From contig CANCAR010000015.1 in the NCBI GenBank assembly GCA_947374125.1, forward strand, positions 1 through 24,644: a stretch of DNA of 24,644 nucleotides, in the 5' to 3' direction. The notes beneath the pieces are model-generated. The model saw only the letters and a list, made by a program, of their open reading frames with translations, had not been told where the DNA came from and did not search any database. Position numbers and translations under genes: made by a program. The DNA comes from Hyphomicrobiales bacterium (GTDB lineage: Bacteria; Pseudomonadota; Alphaproteobacteria; Rhizobiales; Beijerinckiaceae). Positions 1-8,218 of the stretch are shown here, one piece after another; position 1 is the stretch's first letter, and the number at the start of each line of letters is the position of its first letter.

Positions 1-813
1 TTGCGCGCGGCTGAGTTTGACCCCTATGAGTTAGAGCGCGTCGAGGAGCGGCTCTTTGCGCTGCGCGCGGCGGCTCGCAAATACAATGTTCTGGCGGATG
101 ATTTGGCTGCCCTTGCGGCGCGCTATGCGGACGATGTCATGGCGATCGATGCGGGCGAAGATCGTCTGATCAAGCTTGAGGCCGAAGTCGAGGCAACCGA
201 TCAGGCCTATCGGATCGCTGCTCAGGCTTTGTCGGTTGAGCGCTATGAAGCGGCTGCGGCGTTGGAGAAAGCGGTTAATGCCGAATTGCCGCCTTTGAAA
301 CTAGAACGGGCGCGTTTTATCGTGTCGATGGATCGGGACGAGACGGCGCGTGGCCCGGAAGGCTTTGACCATGTTGAGTTTTGGGTCGAGACCAACCCCG
401 GCACGCGCCCCGGGCCGATGATGAAGGTCGCTTCAGGCGGTGAATTATCGCGGTTTATGCTCGCATTAAAAGTGTCGCTGGCGGATCGCGGCTCGGCTCC
501 CACTCTGGTGTTTGATGAGATTGATACGGGTGTAGGTGGGGCAGTTGCGGATGCGATTGGGCAGCGGCTCGCGCGGTTGGCGGACACGGTACAGGTTCTA
601 TCGGTAACCCACGCCCCGCAAGTGGCGGCTCGCGCCGCAACGCATTTCCTGATTGCCAAAGGCGATGCTGCCCAAGCGGGTAGAATTGCTACTCGCGTTG
701 TGACGATTGGTGAAGACCATCGCCGAGAAGAAATCGCGCGGATGCTGTCGGGCGCTGAAATCTCAGAAGAAGCGAGGGCAGCGGCAAAACGCCTGATCGA
801 GGCGGCGCGATGA
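1..813 (+). CDS. recN: DNA repair protein RecN, C-terminal part (cut by window edge)
   Basis: RecN is an SMC-like ATPase that acts early in recombinational repair of double-strand breaks in the cytoplasm. Only about the last 270 residues are visible; the frame is open from base 1, so the N-terminal Walker A half lies upstream. The visible part begins in the coiled-coil arm (about residues 10-90). It then shows the ABC-type signature SGGELSR (about 146), the Walker B stretch LVFDEIDTGVGG (about 168) and the switch-region VTHAPQVAA (about 203), which are diagnostic for RecN. The stop overlaps the start of ligA by four bases (ATGA), so the two genes are translationally coupled, a common alphaproteobacterial arrangement. 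Nothing looks damaged; the truncation is only the window edge. Confidence 0.95.
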   Translation: MRAAEFDPYELERVEERLFALRAAARKYNVLADDLAALAARYADDVMAIDAGEDRLIKLEAEVEATDQAYRIAAQALSVERYEAAAALEKAVNAELPPLKLERARFIVSMDRDETARGPEGFDHVEFWVETNPGTRPGPMMKVASGGELSRFMLALKVSLADRGSAPTLVFDEIDTGVGGAVADAIGQRLARLADTVQVLSVTHAPQVAARAATHFLIAKGDAAQAGRIATRVVTIGEDHRREEIARMLSGAEISEEARAAAKRLIEAAR

Positions 814-2912
814 GCCGGCTGCCCGTTGAGCAGCTTTTGCCGATGGAAGCGCATTTGGAATGGCAGGCGCTGGGGCAAGAATTAGCAGCCCACGATATCC
901 GCTACCATCAGCAAGACGCGCCCGTTATCTCAGATGCCGACTATGACGCGTTGCGTCGCCGCTATGATGCGATCCTCGCCGCTTTTCCGGAATTACAGAG
1001 GCAAGCAACGGCGATTGCGCGCGTGGGTGCCAAGCCGAGCGAGCGATTTTCAAAGATTCGCCATGTCGTACCGATGCTGTCGCTCGCCAATACGTTTTCG
1101 GATGAGGAAGTGGGCGAGTTTGTCGACCGCGTCCGGCGCTTTCTGGATTGGCCCGAGGCGCGGGAATTGACCTTTACTGCCGAGCCTAAGATTGACGGGC
1201 TTTCCTGCTCAATTCGTTATGAGAAGGGGCTTCTCACTAAGGCCGCAACGCGGGGCGATGGCGAAGAAGGCGAGGATGTAACCGCCAATGTGCGGACGAT
1301 TCGTTCCATTCCTCAGCGTCTACGCGGCGATGTACCAAGCGTGCTTGAGGTGCGCGGCGAAGTCTATATGGCGACGGCGGATTTTCTGGCGCTGAATGCG
1401 CGGCAAGAGGCAGATGGTAAACCGCCTTTTGCCAATCCGCGCAATGCGGCGGCGGGCTCGCTTCGGCAGCTTGATCCATCGATTACGGCTTCGCGACCTT
1501 TGACGTTTTTTGCCTATGCTTGGGGGGCGATTGAGGGTGACCTACCCTCTGAGACGCAAAGCGGCATGGTGGCGGCGTTTGGCAGCATGGGATTGCCGGT
1601 TAATCCGCTGACGAAACGCTGTGTTTCGGTTGAGGAGATGATTGCCCATTACCGGCTGATTGAGGAAAAGCGCCCCACGCTCGGTTATGATATCGATGGC
1701 GTTGTGTACAAGGTCGATGACCTCGCACTTCAGCAGCGCCTAGGCTTTATCTCGCGCTCGCCGCGCTGGGCCACCGCGCGGAAATTCCCGGCTGAGCAGG
1801 CGCGGACTGTGTTGCTTGATATTGATATTCAGGTCGGCCGTACAGGAGCTTTGACGCCGGTTGCCAAACTTCAGCCGATTACGGTGGGTGGCGTCGTGGT
1901 ATCAAACGCCACGTTGCACAATGAAGATGAGATCGCGCGGAAGGATGTGCGCGTCGGCGATACCGTGATTGTGCAGCGGGCGGGCGATGTGATCCCGCAG
2001 ATTGTCGCGGTGGTGCTCGAACAGCGCCCTGAGGGAGCCAAGGCTTACGAATTTCCGCATCTCTGCCCCGCTTGCGGTAGCCATGCGGTGCGCGAGATAG
2101 ACCCCAAGACGGGCGAGGCGGAAGTGGCGCGGCGCTGCACGGCGGGCTTGATCTGCCCCGCTCAAGCCACCGAGCGGTTGAAGCATTTTGCCTCGCGCAA
2201 TGCGTTTGATATTGAAGGCTTGGGCGACAAGCAGATTGAGGCGTTTTACAGCGACGGGATCATCACCCGCCCGCGTGATATCTTTACGTTAGAGGCCCGC
2301 GACGCCCGCTCGCTCAAAAAGCTGAAAGACCGCGAGGGGTATGGCGAAACTTCCGTTAAAAAGCTGTTCGCAGCGATTGTAGCGCGGCGGTATGTGGCGT
2401 TGAACCGGTTCATCTTTGGGCTCGGGATCAGGCATGTCGGCGAGACAACCGCCAAGCAATTGGCCCGGCATTTCGGCTCTATTCAACGGCTACGCGAGGT
2501 CGCCGTGCAGGCTTCCGCTGATGGCGAGGTGGCGAAAGCAGAGCTGACCGGCATTGACGGGATCGGGCCGATTTTGGCGGGTTCCATCGTCGATTTCTTT
2601 GGCGAAGCGCATAATCTCGAAGAGCTTGATGCGTTGATGGCCTATGTGACGCCCGAGGCCATGGAAGCGGTGGCGGCGGAAAGTCCTGTATCCGGCAAGA
2701 CCGTGGTGTTTACCGGTGCGCTGGAACGCATGAGCCGCGACGAGGCCAAAGCCATGGCCGAGCGCTTGGGCGCGAAAGTCTCGGGCTCGGTGTCGAAAAA
2801 GACGGACCTCGTGGTGGCAGGACCGGGTGCGGGCTCCAAGCTCGCGGATGCCAAGAAGCATGGCGTCGAGGTGATTTCCGAGGATGAATGGTTTGAGCGG
2901 GTGGGTGGGTAG
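810..2912 (+). CDS. ligA: NAD-dependent DNA ligase LigA
   Basis: This enzyme seals nicks in DNA during replication and repair using NAD+. The 700-residue product is full length for the family. The adenylated lysine is K127 in the motif KIDG (127-130). The OB-fold region follows. A four-cysteine zinc finger is formed by C419, C422, C443 and C449. Helix-hairpin-helix repeats lie around 530-600, including GLGIRHVGETTAKQLARHFG. A C-terminal BRCT domain (about 625-698) contains VVFTGALERMSRDEA and ends near DEWFERV. The start ATG at 810 overlaps the recN stop, which supports coupled translation. A 14-bp palindrome just after the stop may be its terminator. Confidence 0.97.
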   Translation: MSRLPVEQLLPMEAHLEWQALGQELAAHDIRYHQQDAPVISDADYDALRRRYDAILAAFPELQRQATAIARVGAKPSERFSKIRHVVPMLSLANTFSDEEVGEFVDRVRRFLDWPEARELTFTAEPKIDGLSCSIRYEKGLLTKAATRGDGEEGEDVTANVRTIRSIPQRLRGDVPSVLEVRGEVYMATADFLALNARQEADGKPPFANPRNAAAGSLRQLDPSITASRPLTFFAYAWGAIEGDLPSETQSGMVAAFGSMGLPVNPLTKRCVSVEEMIAHYRLIEEKRPTLGYDIDGVVYKVDDLALQQRLGFISRSPRWATARKFPAEQARTVLLDIDIQVGRTGALTPVAKLQPITVGGVVVSNATLHNEDEIARKDVRVGDTVIVQRAGDVIPQIVAVVLEQRPEGAKAYEFPHLCPACGSHAVREIDPKTGEAEVARRCTAGLICPAQATERLKHFASRNAFDIEGLGDKQIEAFYSDGIITRPRDIFTLEARDARSLKKLKDREGYGETSVKKLFAAIVARRYVALNRFIFGLGIRHVGETTAKQLARHFGSIQRLREVAVQASADGEVAKAELTGIDGIGPILAGSIVDFFGEAHNLEELDALMAYVTPEAMEAVAAESPVSGKTVVFTGALERMSRDEAKAMAERLGAKVSGSVSKKTDLVVAGPGAGSKLADAKKHGVEVISEDEWFERVGG

Positions 2913-2917
2913 GGGTT

Positions 2918-2937
2918 AAGGTGGGAATTCCCACTTT
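2918..2937 (+). terminator. Perfect 14-bp palindrome after ligA: terminator or toxin-antitoxin operator
   Basis: GTGGGAATTCCCAC at 2921-2934 is a perfect palindrome. In RNA it extends by a G-U and two A-U pairs to 2918-2937, giving an 8-bp stem with an AATT loop followed by TTTTGTTT. That fits a weak intrinsic terminator for ligA. It also sits about 50 bases upstream of the antitoxin start at 2987, where an autoregulatory operator would be expected. The sequence cannot separate the two roles. Confidence 0.5.
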
Positions 2938-2986
2938 TGTTTCAACCCACTTCATGATATGTTTCCGATGATTTGGAGTAGCCGAT

Positions 2987-3340
2987 ATGACACCCCGCAA
3001 CACTTTCAAAATCCTTCATCCTGATGCCAAAGGCCGCGTAACCTTGGGTGCCATCGCAAAGGGTATCAGTTCCTATAGGATGGTACAGGATAATCAAGGG
3101 CGGCTGGTTTTGGAGCCCTATGTGGAGATTGCCGCAAATTTGATGCCTGGTTGGGCGGAAGCGCAAAGCCCTTATATTGCTCCGCACGCCGCTGAGTTAG
3201 GTCAACGGCACGAAAATCTGCCCCCTAAGCCGGGGCTGGTAGATTTTATGGAAACAACGCTTGGCGAGGACGCGGCCAATATTGGCAACGCCAAGTGGGC
3301 TTCCGATAAGCGCCCGCTAGGGCAAGATTTTGCCGAGTAG
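2987..3340 (+). CDS. AbrB-like antitoxin, partner of the PIN toxin
   Basis: Probable antitoxin of a type II (VapBC-like) module. Residues 1-48 fit a SpoVT/AbrB swapped-hairpin DNA-binding domain (ILHPDAKGRVTLG ... GRLVLEPYVEI), as in many antitoxins paired with PIN toxins. Residues 50-117 form a longer than usual C-terminal tail, ending in GQDFAE, that I cannot assign; by analogy it would wrap the toxin active site. The start is supported by GGAG at 2975-2978 with an 8-base spacer. The toxin begins 9 bases after the stop. Regulation is probably autoregulatory, perhaps through the palindrome at 2921-2934. The family assignment of the N-terminus is by pattern only; the pairing with a PIN gene is the stronger argument. 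Confidence 0.65.
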   Translation: MTPRNTFKILHPDAKGRVTLGAIAKGISSYRMVQDNQGRLVLEPYVEIAANLMPGWAEAQSPYIAPHAAELGQRHENLPPKPGLVDFMETTLGEDAANIGNAKWASDKRPLGQDFAE

Positions 3341-3349
3341 ACGGCCTTT

Positions 3350-3775
3350 ATGTATCTGCTCGATACCAACATCATCTCGCTGTTTGATCCAAGTCGGCGA
3401 GAGCGCGAACATGCCGTGATTGAAAAGCTGCGGCGCATTGAGGGTCAATCCTATTTCAGTGTTTTGACGCTGACCGAAATAGAAGCCGGAATTCTGAAAC
3501 TTCGCCGAGAAGATAAAGACAAAAGAGCCGATCAATTGGCAGATTTTCGTGACGGATTACTGCGAGGATGGGCGGACCGGATATTACCCGTCACGCCGGA
3601 TATCGCGCTAGACATTGCGCGGATTTCGGAGCGCGCAAGGCCTAATGTCGTAGAGCGGGTTGACCTTATCATAGCAGCCACCGCCGCGTTTCAAGGGTTT
3701 ACCGTGATAACGCGGAATGTTCGCCATTTTTTGCCCACTGGCGTTCCTTGGCTCGACCCGAGTGACTTGCCCTGA
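3350..3775 (+). CDS. vapC: PIN-domain toxin, VapC/FitB-like ribonuclease
   Basis: The 141-residue product is a single PIN domain, the Mg-dependent endoribonuclease fold of VapC and FitB toxins that block translation by cleaving tRNA or rRNA. Expected acidic residues are present: D5 in MYLLDTNIIS, E43 in TLTEIEAG, and D105 in VERVDLIIAATA. The usual fourth position appears as N123 in VITRNVRHF, as is common in this branch. The C-terminal TGVPWLDP fits FitB-like members. It follows the antitoxin by 9 bases and ends 7 bases before the convergent aminopeptidase gene. The Shine-Dalgarno is weak, which suggests coupling to the antitoxin. The target RNA cannot be read from the sequence. Confidence 0.88.
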   Translation: MYLLDTNIISLFDPSRREREHAVIEKLRRIEGQSYFSVLTLTEIEAGILKLRREDKDKRADQLADFRDGLLRGWADRILPVTPDIALDIARISERARPNVVERVDLIIAATAAFQGFTVITRNVRHFLPTGVPWLDPSDLP

Positions 3776-3782
3776 TTTAAGC

Positions 3783-5603
3783 TCACACCTCCCTTGTCGC
3801 CCCTTCCAACCATTTCATCGTCTCCGCGTCCAAATGCGGGCCCACAATGGCGCGGGTTTTGGCGTGGTAGGCGTTGAGCCAAGCGCGTTCCTCGGTGGTG
3901 AGGAGAGCGGGTTCCACCAAGTTCAAATCAATCGGCGCGAAGCTTAAGGTCTCGAAGCCGTACATTTCGCGCTCTGCTCCCGGGAGGTCGCGCTTTTCGA
4001 CGAGGATTAGGTTTTCGATGCGAATGCCCCATTGGCCCGCTTTGTAGAAGCCGGGTTCATTGGACAGCATCATGCCGAGTTCAAGCGGGGTGACGCCGGT
4101 TTTGGCGATGCGCTGCGGGCCTTCATGGACGGAGAGGTAGGAACCGATGCCGTGGCCGGTGCCGTGGTCGAAATCAAGTCCGACGTCCCACAGTGCTTTG
4201 CGGGCGAAACTATCGAGCTGCGCGCCGGATACGCCTTTCGGGAACACGGCAATGTCAATCGCAATATGGCCTTTGAGCACGCGGGTGAAGCGGTCTTTCA
4301 TCTCAGCCGTTGCCGGGCCTACAGCCATAGTGCGGGTGATGTCGGTGGTGCCGTCCTCGTATTGCGCGCCGGAATCGATCAGGAAAATGCCCTTCTCGAT
4401 GCGCCGGTTGGATTCGGTTGATACTTTGTAATGGGGTAGGGCGGCGTTGGGGCCTGCACCTGCGATGGAAGGGAAGGAGACATCCTTCAATACGCCAGTT
4501 TCGCGGCGAAAACCTTCAAGCGCGATGGTGGCATCGATCTCGGTGAGTTTTTCGGAAATGGCTTCGCGGTCGAACCAAGCGAGGAATTTGGTCATGGCAG
4601 CGCCATCGCGTGCGTGGGCGGCGCGGGAGCCCTCAATTTCAGCCTTGTTTTTAACAGCCTTCATGAGCGCTATGAAATCGGTTCCGACTTCGGATGCGCC
4701 GCCAGCGCTTTCAACCATTGCGACGAGGCGGTTTGAGGCGGAGGCCGCGTCAAACTTCACCTTTGCGCCTTTGCTCCCAAGGGTTTGCAGCGCACGATCT
4801 AGCGCAGCCGGTTCGGCAATTTCCGCCAGATCGGACACGGCGCTGCGCACGGTGTTGGAGAACTTCCTTCCATCCATATAAAGCTCGGCCTTGCCCTCGC
4901 GCGGGACAATGGCAAAACCAAGCGGCAATGGCGTGTGACCAACATCGCCGCCGCGAATGTTGAAAGCCCAAGCCACCGCGTGGGCATCCGTCAACACCAC
5001 GGCATCGGCCCCTTGTGCGGCAAGTTTGGCCTGAATGCGCTTGAGCTTTTCATGCGCGTCTTCACCGGCATAAGCGGGTTTGTGCAACATCACTTGGGCC
5101 AGTGGCACGGCGGGGCGGTCCACCCAAACAGCATCGACCGGGTTGGTATCAACCGGAACAAGCGTGGCTTTAGCGGTAGCACAGGCCTTTTCCAGCCGCT
5201 TGGTGCCATCCGGCGTGTGCAGCCATGGATCAAAGCCGAGTTTTTGGCCGGGCTTCAGTTGCTTTTCAAGCCAGCCTTCGGGTGGATTGTCGATTAAATG
5301 TTCAGGCGTGAAAACCGTCACATCTACCTGTTCGCGCACCTGAACGGTGTAGCGGCCATCGACGAAAATCGCGGCTTGATCGGCCAGCACAATCGCCATT
5401 CCCCATGATCCTGAAAAGCCGGTCAGCCAAGCAAGGCGCTCGGAGGAAGGGGGGACATATTCATTTTGGTGCTCATCCGTGCGAGGGATGACGAAGCCAT
5501 CAAGCCCGCGGGCCTTTAGTTCCGCGCGGAGCAGTTTGAGGTGCGGGGCACCTTGCGCCGGATTGGTCTTCTGCTCAAAGGTTTGGAAAATTGCTTCGGC
5601 CAT
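3783..5603 (-). CDS. pepP: Xaa-Pro aminopeptidase (aminopeptidase P, M24B)
   Basis: A dimetal aminopeptidase that removes an N-terminal residue preceding proline. At 606 residues it is the long three-domain type (two creatinase-like N-terminal domains, about 20-320, then the pita-bread catalytic domain, about 325-550), like eukaryotic cytosolic XPNPEP1 rather than the shorter E. coli PepP. All five metal ligands are visible: D410 and D421 in LIDSGAQYEDGTTDITRT, H484 in GTGHGIGSYLSVHEG, E516 in SNEPGFY and E530 in GIRIENL. H391 and H493 match the catalytic histidines. AAGGA lies 9 bases before the ATG. It starts 30 bases after the prmA stop, so the two probably share a transcript. No signal peptide is seen, so it is cytoplasmic. 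The symbol is by analogy. Confidence 0.93.
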   Translation of the reverse strand: MAEAIFQTFEQKTNPAQGAPHLKLLRAELKARGLDGFVIPRTDEHQNEYVPPSSERLAWLTGFSGSWGMAIVLADQAAIFVDGRYTVQVREQVDVTVFTPEHLIDNPPEGWLEKQLKPGQKLGFDPWLHTPDGTKRLEKACATAKATLVPVDTNPVDAVWVDRPAVPLAQVMLHKPAYAGEDAHEKLKRIQAKLAAQGADAVVLTDAHAVAWAFNIRGGDVGHTPLPLGFAIVPREGKAELYMDGRKFSNTVRSAVSDLAEIAEPAALDRALQTLGSKGAKVKFDAASASNRLVAMVESAGGASEVGTDFIALMKAVKNKAEIEGSRAAHARDGAAMTKFLAWFDREAISEKLTEIDATIALEGFRRETGVLKDVSFPSIAGAGPNAALPHYKVSTESNRRIEKGIFLIDSGAQYEDGTTDITRTMAVGPATAEMKDRFTRVLKGHIAIDIAVFPKGVSGAQLDSFARKALWDVGLDFDHGTGHGIGSYLSVHEGPQRIAKTGVTPLELGMMLSNEPGFYKAGQWGIRIENLILVEKRDLPGAEREMYGFETLSFAPIDLNLVEPALLTTEERAWLNAYHAKTRAIVGPHLDAETMKWLEGATREV

Positions 5604-5633
5604 GGTGTCGGGTCCTTGCCGGTTGGGAGTGGA

Positions 5634-6557
5634 TTAATAGGGGCTGAGAGGGCGGCCGGCGACGCGGCGCAGCAACAGTGCGGCCCAGCCTTCGAGATTA
5701 CGGCGCTTCACCAAATACCAGCCTTGCAGGCCATAGGCATTGACGACGCCGGGCACATCGTGGGCCAATAGACCGGAGAGAACAATGTCGGCATCAGGAG
5801 CGGCGACAGCTGCTATTTGCGGAGCGAGTTTGATCAAGGGACGCGCCAGAATATTGGCAAAAATCAAATCATAATGCTTCGCCGCATACAGCGCAGGGTG
5901 GCCAACGCCTTTGGCCACCGCAGGCTTTACATAGCCGCCCGCACGATTAAGCACCGCATTGCTATAGGCTGCTTCAACCGCTACCGGATCAATATCGCCA
6001 GATGCCACCGGCTTATGGAGTGCACGGGCTGCGGCAATGGCCAAAACACCGGAACCGGTACCGATATCGAGCACATGTTTGGGTCTGCGGCGCTTTAAGA
6101 TGTCATCCAGCATCAAGAGGCAGCCACGCGTGGTACCGTGATGGCCGGTGCCAAAGGCCAAAGCGGCTTCAATCTCGATGCCGATGGCGTTCAGCGGAAT
6201 GCGTGCCCGATCATGCGAGCCATGCACCTGAAATCGCCCGGCATGGACGATGGAGAGTCCGTCAAGCGAGGCCTTTACCCAGTCTTTTTCGGCCAGCGTT
6301 TCAAAGGTCAGGGCTTTTGCTGCCACCTCGTTGACGGTCGTCGCGATCAATTCGCGCATGCCCGCTTCATGGGGTGGCTCAGCGAAATAGACCTCGACTT
6401 CCCAATCCAGCGTCGCTTCGTTTTCAAACGCAGCTGCGGCCGTCTCATTCGGGTCAAAGGTTTCCATGACAATGTCGGCAACCGCGCGCGCCGTTTTCTC
6501 GTCGCTGACGAGTTTCATCACATGGGTCGGGTTTTTTGGGGTGAGGCCTTCGAGCAT
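5634..6557 (-). CDS. prmA: Ribosomal protein L11 methyltransferase PrmA
   Basis: PrmA uses S-adenosylmethionine to trimethylate ribosomal protein L11. The 307-residue length is normal. The N-terminal substrate-binding part (about 1-110) includes FDPNETAAAAFE. The PrmA-specific AFGTGHHGTT lies at 134-143, the SAM-binding LDIGTGSG at 163-170, an acidic D188/D190 pair follows, and the catalytic-loop NILARPL is at 235-241. The chosen ATG at 6557 has only an A-rich stretch as a possible ribosome site; M14 is an alternative, but starting there would remove most of the first beta strand. It is followed closely by the aminopeptidase gene. Confidence 0.94.
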   Translation of the reverse strand: MLEGLTPKNPTHVMKLVSDEKTARAVADIVMETFDPNETAAAAFENEATLDWEVEVYFAEPPHEAGMRELIATTVNEVAAKALTFETLAEKDWVKASLDGLSIVHAGRFQVHGSHDRARIPLNAIGIEIEAALAFGTGHHGTTRGCLLMLDDILKRRRPKHVLDIGTGSGVLAIAAARALHKPVASGDIDPVAVEAAYSNAVLNRAGGYVKPAVAKGVGHPALYAAKHYDLIFANILARPLIKLAPQIAAVAAPDADIVLSGLLAHDVPGVVNAYGLQGWYLVKRRNLEGWAALLLRRVAGRPLSPY

Positions 6558-6574
6558 GATTTTTTTCTTATACG

Positions 6575-6588
6575 AGACAGGGGTGTCT
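6575..6588 (-). other. Small stem-loop between efflux gene and prmA
   Basis: AGACA-GGGG-TGTCT on the + strand gives a 5-bp stem with a 4-base loop between the stop of the MFS gene and the prmA start. No U-run follows it in the direction of transcription, so it is not a convincing intrinsic terminator. It may be a leader structure or chance. Confidence 0.25.
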
Positions 6589-6618
6589 GTACATGGGGGA
6601 CTGTCGACCGTTTAGGGT

Positions 6619-8205
6619 CTAATGTCCGCCCCCGCCGGCTGGTTTTGGCTTTCCTGCCTTTTCAATCGCAGGCAGCACAACGAGCATCAGCAGGAAAACA
6701 AAGGTTAGGGCTAAAAAGACATCGCCGAGCGCCAAAACCAAGGCCTCGCGCCGCACAAGGCCTGCCATCTTTTTCAATGCACCGAGTTCAGCGCCATCAC
6801 CAAGCGCCGAGAGGCCCAACGTCATGTTGGAAAGCGTCTGTTCTGCGGCATCACGGCCCCAGACCAGACTATCTTTCAGGCGCTGTAAATGCAGGTCCCA
6901 GCGGTCGTTGAGAACGGTGTTGATCAAGGCCAAGCCAACCGCGCCGCCCAGATTTCGGGTCAGGTTAAACAGGCCCGAGGCATTCTTCAGACGATCCATC
7001 GGCAGCGTGCCGAGCGCCACATTATTGATGGGCACCATGCAGAACATGAGGGACACGCCGCGGAAGATTTGCGGCCAGATCAATTCGCCAAAGCCCCAAT
7101 CCTTCGTCAACGTTGAGGCCAAAAAGGTACCGATGGCGAAACCGACAATACCCATTGCGAGCATAATCCGAGGATCGAGTTTGGCGGAGAGTTTTCCGGC
7201 AATGGGTGCGGTGAAAAACATCGCGATGCCGGTTAAAAACATCGTTTCGCCAATTTCAAGCGATGTGTAGCCACGGACACGCGCCAGAAAGATGGGGTAG
7301 AGATAGGTCAGCCCGTAAAGACCGATACCAATCGTGAAGGAGGCGAGGCAACCCGCCGCGAAATTGCGGTTGGTGAAGGCTTTGAGGTCAACAATCGGCG
7401 TGGTAGCCATAAAAGCGCGGATAAAAAACAACGTTCCGCCAACAGCCGCAATCGCGCCGCAGGTGACGATCCGGTCATCCTGAAACCAGTCTTTGGCGGG
7501 GCCTTCTTCGAGCACATATTCGAGCCCGCCTAGCATGCCGGCCATGCCCGCCAATCCCCACCAATCAAAGGTTTTGAACAGGCTCATATTGGGTTTGTCA
7601 AAATCGATGAGAAACCAGGCCGAAAGTGTCACCAAAATCCCGGGCACGACATTGACCAAGAAGAGCCAATGCCAAGAGAATAAATCGGTCAGATAGCCGC
7701 CAATCGTCGGACCAATCGTGGGCGCAAGCGTCGCGACAAGCCCGATGATGGGCGAAATGATCGGCTGCTTGTCGCGCGGAAAAATCGAAAACGCGGCTGA
7801 GAAGACCGACGGGATCATGCCGCCGCCGATAAAGCCTTGCAGCGCGCGCCAGATGATCATTTCCTCGATCGAGGAAGCCTGTGCGCACATCACGCTCATC
7901 AGCGTAAATCCGGCGGCGGAGGCGGCGAACAAATACCGCGTCGAGATCATGCGGCCTAAAAATCCTGAAAGCGGGATCATCACGACTTCGGCGATTAGAT
8001 AGGCGGTTTGCACCCAGGAGATTTCTTCTGCGCTGGCGGATAATCCGGCCTGAATTTCAGATAAGGACGCAGAGACGATTTGGATGTCCAAGATCGCCAT
8101 AAACATGCCAAACACCATGCCAATAAAGGCGATGACGCGTTTCGTGGTGACGACAGGAGGGGCAGGCGGCCAAGCGGGAGCCGCAGATTTGACGGCCTCG
8201 CTCAT
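6619..8205 (-). CDS. emrB: DHA2-family multidrug efflux MFS transporter (EmrB-like)
   Basis: An inner-membrane proton-driven drug exporter of the 14-helix DHA2 family. The protein is hydrophobic throughout. Visible motifs are MFS motif A near LSGFLGRMISTRYLF, the ALQGFIGGGMIP segment, and the antiporter motif C region APTIGPTIGGYLTDLFSWHW followed by LFLVNVVPG. I place the start at the ATG at 8205 (MSEAVKSAAP, 528 residues). An upstream in-frame ATG at 8277 lies inside the adaptor gene and adds a non-family extension. It begins 13 bases after the stop of the EmrA-like adaptor, so the two form an operon. The C-terminus is glycine-rich (PAGGGGH). The substrate is unknown. Confidence 0.93.
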   Translation of the reverse strand: MSEAVKSAAPAWPPAPPVVTTKRVIAFIGMVFGMFMAILDIQIVSASLSEIQAGLSASAEEISWVQTAYLIAEVVMIPLSGFLGRMISTRYLFAASAAGFTLMSVMCAQASSIEEMIIWRALQGFIGGGMIPSVFSAAFSIFPRDKQPIISPIIGLVATLAPTIGPTIGGYLTDLFSWHWLFLVNVVPGILVTLSAWFLIDFDKPNMSLFKTFDWWGLAGMAGMLGGLEYVLEEGPAKDWFQDDRIVTCGAIAAVGGTLFFIRAFMATTPIVDLKAFTNRNFAAGCLASFTIGIGLYGLTYLYPIFLARVRGYTSLEIGETMFLTGIAMFFTAPIAGKLSAKLDPRIMLAMGIVGFAIGTFLASTLTKDWGFGELIWPQIFRGVSLMFCMVPINNVALGTLPMDRLKNASGLFNLTRNLGGAVGLALINTVLNDRWDLHLQRLKDSLVWGRDAAEQTLSNMTLGLSALGDGAELGALKKMAGLVRREALVLALGDVFLALTFVFLLMLVVLPAIEKAGKPKPAGGGGH

Positions 8206-8218
8206 TGGACGGTCTTGT

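Noticed and set aside
243..878. 211-codon open frame antisense to recN
   Set aside because: A shadow of a conserved RecN region, with low-complexity Ala/Arg/Ser composition.
6138..6911. 257-codon open frame antisense to prmA and the MFS gene
   Set aside because: It spans the ends of two well-supported genes on the other strand and has no family features.
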